This document shows, piece by piece, positions 36,805 to 44,963 of a DNA stretch of 64,000 nucleotides. Source of the DNA: Stenotrophomonas sp. SAU14A_NAIMI4_8 (lineage in GTDB: Bacteria; Pseudomonadota; Gammaproteobacteria; Xanthomonadales; Xanthomonadaceae); contig NZ_CP025999.1 in assembly GCF_003086695.1 (NCBI RefSeq), positions 1,527,670 to 1,591,669 of the forward strand, in the 5' to 3' direction. Made by a program: the position numbers and the translations under genes. Below the pieces are notes generated by a model, which was not told the DNA's origin, did not search any database, and was given only the letters and a program-made list of their open reading frames with translations. Within the stretch, counting starts at the first letter, position 1. Every line of letters begins with the position of its first letter.

Positions 36805-38385
36805 TCAGCCCAGGCCGTGCGGCGCCAGCCGCGCCCGCAGCGGAGCGTCCTGTTCCACCTGCGCCGGTGAATCCAGCAGCAGCATGCGGATGCGGTTGCC
36901 ACGGCAGTCCACGCGACCGCCGTAGGCGATGGCCCGCGCGCTCAAGCGGCGCCGCGCCAACGCCATGGTTTCCTCCGACAGCGTGCGATGGCGGTCCAGC
37001 AGACCCACCGTCACCACGATGCCGCGCTGCGCGCCGCGTCGGCCGCAGCGTGCACGCACCTGGATCTGCCCACGCTCGCCGTTCAGCAGCAGCGACACGG
37101 CTTCGGCCAGGGTGCGGTAGGTCGCCAGCTGCAGGCCCAGGTTCAACTGGCAGGGGTCGCCCCGCAGCTGGTGACGGCCCAGCCGATCTGTAGCGTCCCA
37201 GGCCTGGTGGATGCCGCTGGCCTGCAGGGCCAGGTACAGCCCCAGCTGCTCCAGCTCGGCGGGGTAGACCATGCTGGTCAGCTCGCGGAACTGTCGTGAA
37301 TGGCTCGTCGCGGTGCCCAGCAGCTGTCGTGCGGGCTCGTGGTGGCCATGCAGCTTCAGCAGTTCGGCGGTCTCGCCCAGCGACGTTTCGATGTCATCGG
37401 CAATCCGGCGCAGCGCCAACGCACGCTGGCGCAGGTCCATTTCGTTGGCGATGTGCGCGTTGCGGGAAAAGTCGGCGGCCTGGCGGCCGGCCTGGTCGTG
37501 GTGCGCGTACTGGTGGTAGTGCTGGCTGATGCGCGAGCCCAGTGCCAGCAGCGCGGTACCAGCCACCGCCACGATCTGCACGGTCATGAAGGTGCGCTCG
37601 TCGAACGAGCCGGGCAGGCCACTGCTGGGCGTGCCCACGCTGATCAGCATGTTCAGCAGCGGCACGGCCACCGCTGCGCCACGCCAGCCGTGCATGCAGG
37701 TCAGGGCCACCGCAGGCAGGGCCATCAGCAGCTGCAGGCTGGTCTTGGCCGGGTCGGAACTGGCGCCGGCCCAGATCGCCGCGCCACCCAGCAGCAGCAG
37801 GGCCGCCAGCGACGCCAGCGTCGGCCACTGCCGCCAGCTGGACCAGTCATGGCCCGCACTGCGCTGCGACCACAGCAGGGCCAGCGGTACCACGGTGATG
37901 ATGGCGATGTAGTCGCCCAGCACGTAGCGTACGGCGGTGCCCAGCACCGGATCGGACGGCGGGGTGGGCCACAGCAGATGGGCCAGGCCCAGCTTCAGTA
38001 CCGCGGTAGCCAGCGCGGCCCACGCGGCAATGGACAGCACCCAGCCTTCACCGGCCGTGGCCAGGCGACGACGGTGCAGGCCCACCACCAGGGCGACTGC
38101 CGGTATCAGGCAGGCCGATGCCAGCACCACCCACGGCAGGCCATAGCGGTCGACCATGGGGTAGCGCATCTGCGCGAAGTAGGCGTACTCGCCCAGGATC
38201 AGATAGCCCCACAGCCGGGGCGGGCACAGCAGCAGCGCGGCCACGCGGATGCCGGCCGGCAGGTAGAACTGGTCCAGCGAAATCTGCCGGGTGGCCCAGC
38301 AGGCAAGCGCATACAGCGCCGCCAGAGCAAGCCCCGCCGGCCGGATACGCACATCCAGGCGAATTCCATTCGTCCACCAGTTCAA
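36805..38385 (-). CDS. MASE1-domain membrane protein with a kinase-like C-terminus
   Basis: About 526 aa. The N-terminal 280 residues form a MASE1 membrane sensor domain with about eight TM helices (LALAALYALACWATRQISLD, LPAGIRVAALLLCPPRLWG and so on). The C-terminal part resembles a DesK-type histidine kinase (RQRALALRRIADDIETSLGE). However, the phosphoacceptor His-Asp is absent, and the place of the ATP-binding N-box reads TYRTLAEAVSLLLNGE without Asn. It is probably an inactive sensor or scaffold. The start is uncertain: TTG 38385 has GGGAGG 7 nt upstream. Confidence 0.7.
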   Translation of the reverse strand: MNWWTNGIRLDVRIRPAGLALAALYALACWATRQISLDQFYLPAGIRVAALLLCPPRLWGYLILGEYAYFAQMRYPMVDRYGLPWVVLASACLIPAVALVVGLHRRRLATAGEGWVLSIAAWAALATAVLKLGLAHLLWPTPPSDPVLGTAVRYVLGDYIAIITVVPLALLWSQRSAGHDWSSWRQWPTLASLAALLLLGGAAIWAGASSDPAKTSLQLLMALPAVALTCMHGWRGAAVAVPLLNMLISVGTPSSGLPGSFDERTFMTVQIVAVAGTALLALGSRISQHYHQYAHHDQAGRQAADFSRNAHIANEMDLRQRALALRRIADDIETSLGETAELLKLHGHHEPARQLLGTATSHSRQFRELTSMVYPAELEQLGLYLALQASGIHQAWDATDRLGRHQLRGDPCQLNLGLQLATYRTLAEAVSLLLNGERGQIQVRARCGRRGAQRGIVVTVGLLDRHRTLSEETMALARRRLSARAIAYGGRVDCRGNRIRMLLLDSPAQVEQDAPLRARLAPHGLG

Positions 38386-38563
38386 TCGCAAGCCTCCCTT
38401 GCTGCTGCGCGTAAGCGCCACCCAGGCATCGCACCTGGCCCCAGTCCGCGACAGTATCGGCTGACGCGGATGCTTGCAATTGCCTGCAACCGGCGTGCCG
38501 CGGCGGCCGGTGGCCACTGCGGGCCGCCGATGCTGACCGGGTTCACACTTTCACATCAGGCGA

Positions 38564-39841
38564 TTACCACAACGCATCCCGCAGCTTGTACCAGGACATG
38601 GCCGCCACCAGCAGCGGGGTCCGCAGCAGGCGCCCGCCCGGGAAGGGGGCATGGCGCAGGCGCTGATAGACGTCCAGGCGTTCGCTCTGGCCGGCGATCG
38701 CCGCGGCGATCACCTCGCCGGCCAGCCCGGCCGCGGCCACGCCGTGGCCGGAAAAGCCCTGCGCGAAGTACAGGTTCGGGTCCAGCCGGCCCCAGTGCGG
38801 GGCGCGGTTGCGGGTGATGTCCACCAAGCCGCCCCAGACCTGTTCCAGGCCAACATCGGCCAGCTGCGGGAAGACCTGGTGCATGCGCCGCTGCATCACC
38901 CCGCGCAGGCCCGGCGGCGGCAGCGCCGAATAGCTGGCGCGGCCGCCGAACAGCAGGCGGTGGTCGTGGCTGAGGCGGAAGTAGTCCAGCGCCCAGGCGG
39001 TGTCTGCCACCGCCATGTTGTTGGCGATCAATGCGCGCGCGCGTTCGGCGCCCAGCGGTGCGCTGGCGCCCACGTAGGTGCCGACCGGCATGATGCGGCG
39101 CTCCAGGTCGGGCAGCAGGCCCTGCAGCAGCGCGTTTCCCGCCACCACCAGATGGCGGGCGTGCACGCTGCCGGCGGCCGTGTGCAGGGCCGGCGCCGAA
39201 CCGCGCTGCAGCCGCACCACCGGTGAGCGTTCGTGGATGACCACCCCGGCCGCACGCGCCGCGTCGGCCAGCCCGCGCGCATAGGCCAGCGGGTGCAGGT
39301 GGGCACTGAGTGGGTCGAACATGGCCGCGCGGTAGCGCGGACTGTCCAACTGGGCGGCAAGGGTGGGGCGGTCCCACCATTGCATGGGGTAGTCGTAGTG
39401 GCGCTGCAGGTGTTCGCAGTGTCCCTGCAGGTCGCGTTCGTGGCGGGCGCGGATGGCCACGCTGGCGTGGCCTTCCACCCAGTGGCAATCGATGGCATGG
39501 CGATCGATGCGCCGGCGCATCGCCTGCACGGCCTCGCGCGACCAGTCGAACAGCAGGCGGGCGTCGGCGCGGCCGACCTCGCGCTCCAGCGTGTCCACTT
39601 CGCAGCCGTAGCCCACCAGCGCCTGGCCGCCGTTGCGGCCCGACGCCCCCCAGCCGATCCGCTGCGCTTCCAGCACCACCACCCGGTAGCCGCGCGCGGC
39701 CAGCTCCAGCGCGGCGGTCAGGCCGGTGTAGCCGGCGCCCAGCACCGCCACGTCGGCCCGTACCTGGCCCTGCAGGGGCGGCAGTGGCGACGGCTCGGGC
39801 AGGCTGGCCGCATACCAGCTGGGCGGGAAGGCCGCGCTCAC
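38564..39841 (-). CDS. puuB: Gamma-glutamylputrescine oxidase-like FAD enzyme
   Basis: A 425-aa DAO-family flavoenzyme, nearly the E. coli PuuB length (426). The FAD-binding GxGxxG motif is ADVAVLGAGYTGLTAALELA near residue 35, followed by GWGASGRNGGQ. C-terminal conserved parts are WGGLVDITRNRAPHWG and FAQGFSGHGVAAAGLAG. It would oxidise gamma-glutamylputrescine to the aldehyde with release of NH3 and H2O2. No ATG fits; GTG 39841 has GAGGA upstream. It is divergent from puuD-puuA. Confidence 0.85.
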   Translation of the reverse strand: MSAAFPPSWYAASLPEPSPLPPLQGQVRADVAVLGAGYTGLTAALELAARGYRVVVLEAQRIGWGASGRNGGQALVGYGCEVDTLEREVGRADARLLFDWSREAVQAMRRRIDRHAIDCHWVEGHASVAIRARHERDLQGHCEHLQRHYDYPMQWWDRPTLAAQLDSPRYRAAMFDPLSAHLHPLAYARGLADAARAAGVVIHERSPVVRLQRGSAPALHTAAGSVHARHLVVAGNALLQGLLPDLERRIMPVGTYVGASAPLGAERARALIANNMAVADTAWALDYFRLSHDHRLLFGGRASYSALPPPGLRGVMQRRMHQVFPQLADVGLEQVWGGLVDITRNRAPHWGRLDPNLYFAQGFSGHGVAAAGLAGEVIAAAIAGQSERLDVYQRLRHAPFPGGRLLRTPLLVAAMSWYKLRDALW

Positions 39842-40001
39842 AGCGTTCCTCGCAGGCGTGCGGTGGGCGGTTCGGACGGGGCAGGGGAGGCGCTGTTCAC
39901 CCGCGTAGTTTCGCCCAGCGGCGTGCCCGTGGACGTGATGGCGGCGGCTTGCCGCCGTGGTCGCGGCGCAGGTACCGTGCAGGCACGCCAAGGAGTCCTG
40001 C

Positions 40002-40763
40002 ATGCGCCGCCTGCCCGCGGTGGGCCTGCCCACCGACAGCACCGTCATGGGCCACCATCGTTTCGCGGTGGCCGGCGAAAAATACGTCCGCGCGCTGGTG
40101 GACGCCGCCGAGGTGACGCCGTGGCTGCTGCCCAGCCTGCAACCGCCGTTGCCTGCCGCAGACTGGCTGCAGGATCTGGATGGGCTGCTGCTGACCGGGG
40201 CGGTCAGCAACATCGAGCCGCAGCACTACGAAGGCGGGCGTACCTGGCCGGGAAACCCGCATGACCCGGCGCGCGATGTCAACGCGTTCGCGCTGCTGCA
40301 GGCCGCCCTTGCGCAGGACCTGCCGGTGCTGGCGGTCTGCCGCGGCTTCCAGGAACTGAATGTCAGCCTGGGCGGCAGCCTGCACCCGCAGGTACATGCC
40401 GTGCCGGGCCTGGCCGACCATCGCGAAGATCCGCAGGCCGCGGTCGAGGTGCAGTACGGGCCAGCGCACAGCGTGCAACTGGTCGCCGGCGGCTGGCTTT
40501 CACAGTGGCACGGCGGCGACACGGCGCAGGTCAATTCGGTGCACGGGCAGGGCATTGCGCGGTTGGCACCGGCGCTGCAGGTCGAGGCCACCGCCGGCGA
40601 TGGTCTGGTGGAAGCCGCACGCAGTGGCCACCACCGCTTCGTGCTGGGCGTACAGTGGCACCCGGAGTGGCGTGTCACGCAGACGCCGTTCTATCACGCT
40701 ATTTTCCGTGCTTTCGGCCAAGCTTGCCGTCAGTACCAACAGAAACGACTGGATGCCCGATGA
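40002..40763 (+). CDS. puuD: Gamma-glutamyl-GABA hydrolase
   Basis: A 253-aa class-I glutamine-amidotransferase-like hydrolase that releases GABA and glutamate from gamma-glutamyl-GABA. The nucleophile cysteine lies in VLAVCRGFQELNVSLGG, and the His-x-Glu pair in LGVQWHPEWR. Length matches E. coli PuuD (254). ATG 40002 has AAGGAG upstream. Its stop overlaps puuA by ATGA, giving a coupled puuD-puuA pair. Confidence 0.92.
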   Translation: MRRLPAVGLPTDSTVMGHHRFAVAGEKYVRALVDAAEVTPWLLPSLQPPLPAADWLQDLDGLLLTGAVSNIEPQHYEGGRTWPGNPHDPARDVNAFALLQAALAQDLPVLAVCRGFQELNVSLGGSLHPQVHAVPGLADHREDPQAAVEVQYGPAHSVQLVAGGWLSQWHGGDTAQVNSVHGQGIARLAPALQVEATAGDGLVEAARSGHHRFVLGVQWHPEWRVTQTPFYHAIFRAFGQACRQYQQKRLDAR

Positions 40764-42157
40764 GTTCCCGACCGCGCCCGCGCAAGACGGCCACGCCCCC
40801 CGAGCCGCAGGAAAGCAGCCTGCTGCGCTGGCTGAAGGAACGGCGCATCACCGAAGTGGAATGCCTGGTGCCGGACATCACCGGCAACGCGCGCGGCAAG
40901 ATCATTCCGGCCGACAAGTTCTCGCACGACTACGGCACGCGCCTGCCCGAGGGCATCTTCGCCACCACGGTCACCGGCGAATTTCCCGATGATTACTACG
41001 ACCTGACCTCGCCGTCGGACTCGGACATGATGCTGCGCCCCGACCCGGACACGGTGCGCATGGTGCCGTGGGCGGCCGATGCCACCGCGCAGGTCATCCA
41101 TGACTGCTACACCAAGAGCGGCGAGCCGCACGAACTGGCCCCGCGCAACGTACTGCGCCGCGTGCTGGCCGCCTATGCCGAACTGGGCCTGCGCCCGGTG
41201 GTGGCCCCGGAACTGGAATTCTTCCTGGTGCAGAAGAACACCGACCCGGACTTCCCGCTGCTGCCGCCGGCCGGCCGCTCCGGGCGCCCGGAAACGGCGC
41301 GGCAGTCGTACTCGATCGATGCGGTGAACGAATTCGATCCCATCCTCGACCTGATGTACGACTACGCCGATGCCATGAAGCTGGACGTGGACACCTTGAT
41401 TCACGAATCCGGCGCGGCGCAGCTGGAGGTCAACTTCACCCATGCCGATGCGATGGATCTGGCCGACCAGGTATTCCTGTTCAAGCGCACCATGCGCGAG
41501 GCGGCCATGCGCCACGGCGTGTACGCCACCTTCCTGGCCAAGCCGATGGAAAACGAACCGGGCAGTGCGATGCACATCCACCAGAGCCTGGTGCGGGTGA
41601 GCGACGGCAGCAATGTGTTCGCCGGCGAAACCCACGCCGAAGGTGAGTTCAGCCCGGTATTCGGCCACTACCTGGGCGGCCTGCAGAAATACGTGCCGCA
41701 GGCGATGGCCTTCTTCGCCCCCAACGTCAATTCCTACCGTCGCCTGGTGTTCGGCGAAGTCTCGCCCAGCAACGTGCACTGGGGCTACGACAACCGCACC
41801 TGCGGCCTGCGCGTGCCGCTGGACACGCCGGAAAACATGCGGGTGGAAAGCCGCTTCGCCGGCTCCGATGCCAACCCCTACCTGGCGATGGCCGCGACCC
41901 TGGCCTGCGGCCTGCTCGGTATCCGCGAGCGGCTGGCCCCGGACGCGCCGGTGACCGGCAGCGCCAAGGAGCTGGGCTACAACCTGCCGCGCTCGCTGGG
42001 CGAAGCGCTGGACGGGCTGGAACAGTGCAGCGAGCTGCAGGCCCTGCTGGGCGAGCGCTTCTGCCGCGCCTACATCTCGGTCAAGCGCAAGGAATACGAG
42101 ACCTTTTTCCGGGTGATCAGTTCGTGGGAGCGCGAGTTCCTGCTGTTGAACGTGTGA
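40760..42157 (+). CDS. puuA: Gamma-glutamylputrescine synthetase
   Basis: A 465-aa member of the glutamine synthetase fold family that ligates glutamate to putrescine with ATP, the entry step of the Puu pathway. Conserved parts: VECLVPDITGNARGK, PELEFFLVQ, HESGAAQLEVNF, the metal-site stretch EPGSAMHIHQSL, and RVESRFAGSDANPYLAMAA. Length and motifs fit PuuA-type rather than nitrogen-assimilation GlnA. ATG 40760 overlaps puuD by 4 nt. The start found in other frames upstream is antisense or shifted coding. Confidence 0.9.
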   Translation: MSSRPRPRKTATPPEPQESSLLRWLKERRITEVECLVPDITGNARGKIIPADKFSHDYGTRLPEGIFATTVTGEFPDDYYDLTSPSDSDMMLRPDPDTVRMVPWAADATAQVIHDCYTKSGEPHELAPRNVLRRVLAAYAELGLRPVVAPELEFFLVQKNTDPDFPLLPPAGRSGRPETARQSYSIDAVNEFDPILDLMYDYADAMKLDVDTLIHESGAAQLEVNFTHADAMDLADQVFLFKRTMREAAMRHGVYATFLAKPMENEPGSAMHIHQSLVRVSDGSNVFAGETHAEGEFSPVFGHYLGGLQKYVPQAMAFFAPNVNSYRRLVFGEVSPSNVHWGYDNRTCGLRVPLDTPENMRVESRFAGSDANPYLAMAATLACGLLGIRERLAPDAPVTGSAKELGYNLPRSLGEALDGLEQCSELQALLGERFCRAYISVKRKEYETFFRVISSWEREFLLLNV

Positions 42158-42247
42158 AGACCCGTAATTGATGAATGAGCCGCCGGGGGGTAGGCTGGCA
42201 CCCGTCGCCGGCCCGGCCGGCCCCCCACCCGCATTCTGGAGCACCCG

Positions 42248-43360
42248 ATGAAGCTGCGTATCCTCACGCTCGGCCTGGCCTCCGCCTTGCTCGCCGCCTG
42301 TGGCGGCGGTGGCAACGGTGGCGCGCAGGACAGCAAGGTCCTGAACGTCTACAACTACAGCGACTACATCGCCGAAGACACCATCCCGAACTTCGAGAAG
42401 GAGAGCGGGACCAAGGTCACCTACGATGTGTTCGACAGCGACGAGATGGTCGAAACCAAGCTGCTGGCCGGCAACAGCGGCTACGACGTAGTGGTGCCCA
42501 CGCTGAACTTCTTCGGCCGCCAGATCCAGGCCGGCGTGTTCCTGCCGCTGGACAAGAGCAAGATCCCGAACCTGGCCAACCTGGACCCGTCGGTGATGCA
42601 GCGCATCGCCACCCAGGACCCGGACAACAAGTACGGCGTGCCGTACATGATCGGCACCACCGGCATCGGCTACAACGTGGACATGCTGAAGGAGCGCTTC
42701 GGCGGCAGCGCCGACATCGCCAACAGCTGGGACCTCATCTTCAAGCCGGAAAACATCGCGAAGATGAAGGACTGCGGCGTGACCATCCTGGACACGCCGG
42801 CCGACATGATCCCGATCGCCCTGCATTACCTGGGCCTGGACCCGCACAGCGGCGACCCGGCCGAACTGCAGAAGGCCGCCGACCTGCTGAAGTCGATCCG
42901 CCCGTACGTGCAGAACTTCCACTCCTCGCAGTACGTCGGCTCGCTGGCCAACGGCGGCACCTGCCTGGTGGTGGGCTGGTCGGGTGACATCATCCAGGCC
43001 CGCGACCGCGCCGAAGAAGCCAGCAACGGCGTGCACGTGGCCTATTCGATCCCCAAGGAAGGCGCCCCGCAGTGGTTCGACATGCTGGCCATCCCCAAGG
43101 ACGCCAAGCACCCCGAAGCCGCCTACGCCTTCATCAACTACCTGCTGGAACCGAAGGTCGCCGCAGCCAACACCAACTTCATCCACTACGCCAACCCGGT
43201 GACCGCCGCCACCCCGCTGGTGGACGAAGCGATCCGCACCGACCCGACCATCTACCCCCCGGCCGACGTCGCCGCGAAGATGTTCACCTACTCGATCAAC
43301 ACCCCGGAAACCGACAAGCTCTACACCCGCCTGTGGACCGAAGTGAAGACCGGCAAGTAA
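42248..43360 (+). CDS. potF: Polyamine (putrescine) ABC transporter substrate-binding protein
   Basis: A 370-aa extracytoplasmic binding protein of the PotF/SpuD family. The leader ends in a lipobox (LLAAC, C18) and is followed by a Gly-rich linker, so it is probably a lipoprotein, unlike E. coli PotF. The fold begins LNVYNYSDYIAEDTIPNFE; ligand-pocket segments such as VPYMIGTTGIGYNVDML and CLVVGWSGDI are present. It lies 90 bp after puuA and is followed by a terminator. The permease/ATPase genes are 4.8 kb away beyond an efflux operon. Confidence 0.92.
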   Translation: MKLRILTLGLASALLAACGGGGNGGAQDSKVLNVYNYSDYIAEDTIPNFEKESGTKVTYDVFDSDEMVETKLLAGNSGYDVVVPTLNFFGRQIQAGVFLPLDKSKIPNLANLDPSVMQRIATQDPDNKYGVPYMIGTTGIGYNVDMLKERFGGSADIANSWDLIFKPENIAKMKDCGVTILDTPADMIPIALHYLGLDPHSGDPAELQKAADLLKSIRPYVQNFHSSQYVGSLANGGTCLVVGWSGDIIQARDRAEEASNGVHVAYSIPKEGAPQWFDMLAIPKDAKHPEAAYAFINYLLEPKVAAANTNFIHYANPVTAATPLVDEAIRTDPTIYPPADVAAKMFTYSINTPETDKLYTRLWTEVKTGK

Positions 43361-43362
43361 AT

Positions 43363-43422
43363 ACCGACCGTTGGTCGGCACGCTTTCCAGGAGGGCCGAC
43401 CAACGGTCGGCCCCCACCAGAA
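43363..43422. repeat. SMAG-type repeats downstream of potF
   Basis: ACCGACCGTTGGTCGGCAC followed by the inverted partner GGGCCGACCAACGGTCGGCC, the GACCGTTGGTCG family also seen at 52660, 58880 and 63564. Confidence 0.85.
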
Positions 43423-43423
43423 A

Positions 43424-43456
43424 AGAAAAAGGGAGGCCAAGGGCCTCCCTTTTTTT
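43424..43456 (+). terminator. Terminator of puuDA-potF
   Basis: GGGAGGCC (43431-43438), loop AAG, GGCCTCCC (43442-43449), then seven T residues, with an A-rich run on the 5' side that could also make it bidirectional. Confidence 0.93.
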
Positions 43457-43508
43457 GCTCTTGATTCTGCTCTGCCGTTGACCTCCTGTCCGCCGGCGGG
43501 AACTGGAG

Positions 43509-43697
43509 GGCAGGGAGGCCGGGTGGGGCGGCAGGACCGCAGGCGCCATGGGCCGGGCGCATGCGCCCGGCGGGTTGGGCAGGACGCCCAACCCCGGTCT
43601 TGCCGCGTGCGCAGGACAGCGCACGCGAGCAAGGCGCCTACGAGCCCCCATGGACGGGTTTACGGCGTGTCCTGCCGCCCCACCCGGCCTCCCTGCC
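43509..43697 (+). repeat. Long-stem hairpin element, copy 3, with nested palindromes
   Basis: A perfect 29-bp stem pairs 43509-43537 with 43669-43697. The inner core starts CGCAGGCGCCATGG and ends GGCGCCTACGAGCCCCCATG then GACGGGTTTACGGCGT, as in copy 2. Here about 70 bp of further palindromes (CCGGGCGCATGCGCCCGG, GGTTGGGC...GCCCAACC, GCGTGCGC...GCGCACGC) sit in the apical loop. It lies between the potF terminator and the efflux operon. Confidence 0.75.
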
Positions 43698-43799
43698 GCA
43701 CGGATCAAGCAGCCCGCAGAGCGACAAACGCTTTCACCTCACCTCCGCACTCCTTCCCCTACCGTCCCGTATGGCACTGACCACCGCCATGACGAGACG

Positions 43800-44963
43800 A
43801 TGACCGACCAGCCCCAGCGCGACGACGCTCCCACCGACCAACCCCCCTCGGCCAGCGAGGACAAACCCTCGCCCCTGAAGAATCCCAAGGTCCGCTGGAC
43901 CCTGGCGATCATCGGCATCGTGGTCGCCATCGCACTGATCATCTGGCTGGTCTACCACCTGCGCGTAGGCCGCTACCTGCAGGACACCAACAACGCCTAC
44001 CTGCAGGCCGACGCCGTCGCCGTCGCCCCGCGCATCAACGGCTACGTCACCGACGTCCTGGTGCAGGACAACCAATGGGTGAAGGCCGGGCAACCGCTGC
44101 TGCGCATCGACCCGCGCACCTACCGCGCCACCCTGGACCAGGCCGAAGCCGTGATCGCCGTGCGTGAAGCCGATATCGCCGCCGCCACCGCCGGCGTGCA
44201 GGGCCAGCAGTCCAGCCTGCTGCAGGCACGCACGCAACTGGTGGCCGCCAGCGCCTCGCTGCGCTTCGCCCGCGCCGAACTGGCCCGCTTCACACCGCTG
44301 GCTGCCAGCGGCGCCGACACCCATGAACACGTGGAAAGCCTGCGCCACGACCTGGAACGCGCACAGGCGCAGCACGATGCGGCCAAGGCGCAGATTGCCG
44401 GCGCACAGAGCCAGATCGAAGCCAGCCAGGCCCAGCGCGAACAGGCCGAGGCAGGGCTGAAGCAGGCCCAGGCCGACGCCGCCCAGGCCCGCGTGGCCTT
44501 CGAAGACACCGAACTGCGCGCGCGCATCGACGGCCGCGTCGGCAACAAGACCGTGCAGGTGGGCCAGTTCGTGGCCGCCGGTACCCGCACCATGACCGTA
44601 GTGCCGGTGGCCGCGCTGTACCTCAGCGCCAACTTCAAGGAAACCCAGGTGGGCCTGATGCGTGCCGGGCAACCGGCCGAGATCAAGGTCGATGCGCTGC
44701 CGGGCACCACCCTGAAGGGCACGGTGGAAAGCATCTCGCCAGGCACCGGTTCGCAGTTCGCGCTGCTGCCACCGCAGAACGCCACGGGCAACTTCACCAA
44801 GGTCGTGCAGCGCGTGCCGGTGCGCATCCGCGTGGATGCCGGTGCCGAGGCGCGCAAGGTGCTGGTGCCGGGCATGTCGGTGGAGGTGACCGTGGACACC
44901 CGCAGCGCGAAGGACGACGCCGATCGCAGCCGCGACGAAGCCGAGGCACGCCGCGCCCGATGA
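43800..44963 (+). CDS. emrA: EmrA-type periplasmic adaptor (HlyD family)
   Basis: A 387-aa membrane fusion protein of a tripartite drug efflux pump. A cytoplasmic Pro-rich N-terminus, one TM anchor (WTLAIIGIVVAIALIIWLVY), lipoyl halves (NAYLQADAVAVAPRINGYVT and DGRVGNKTVQVGQFVAAGT), a long Ala/Gln-rich coiled coil between them (about 120-225) and a beta-barrel domain. ATG 43800 precedes this layout. It overlaps the MFS gene by ATGA. Confidence 0.9.
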   Translation: MTDQPQRDDAPTDQPPSASEDKPSPLKNPKVRWTLAIIGIVVAIALIIWLVYHLRVGRYLQDTNNAYLQADAVAVAPRINGYVTDVLVQDNQWVKAGQPLLRIDPRTYRATLDQAEAVIAVREADIAAATAGVQGQQSSLLQARTQLVAASASLRFARAELARFTPLAASGADTHEHVESLRHDLERAQAQHDAAKAQIAGAQSQIEASQAQREQAEAGLKQAQADAAQARVAFEDTELRARIDGRVGNKTVQVGQFVAAGTRTMTVVPVAALYLSANFKETQVGLMRAGQPAEIKVDALPGTTLKGTVESISPGTGSQFALLPPQNATGNFTKVVQRVPVRIRVDAGAEARKVLVPGMSVEVTVDTRSAKDDADRSRDEAEARRAR

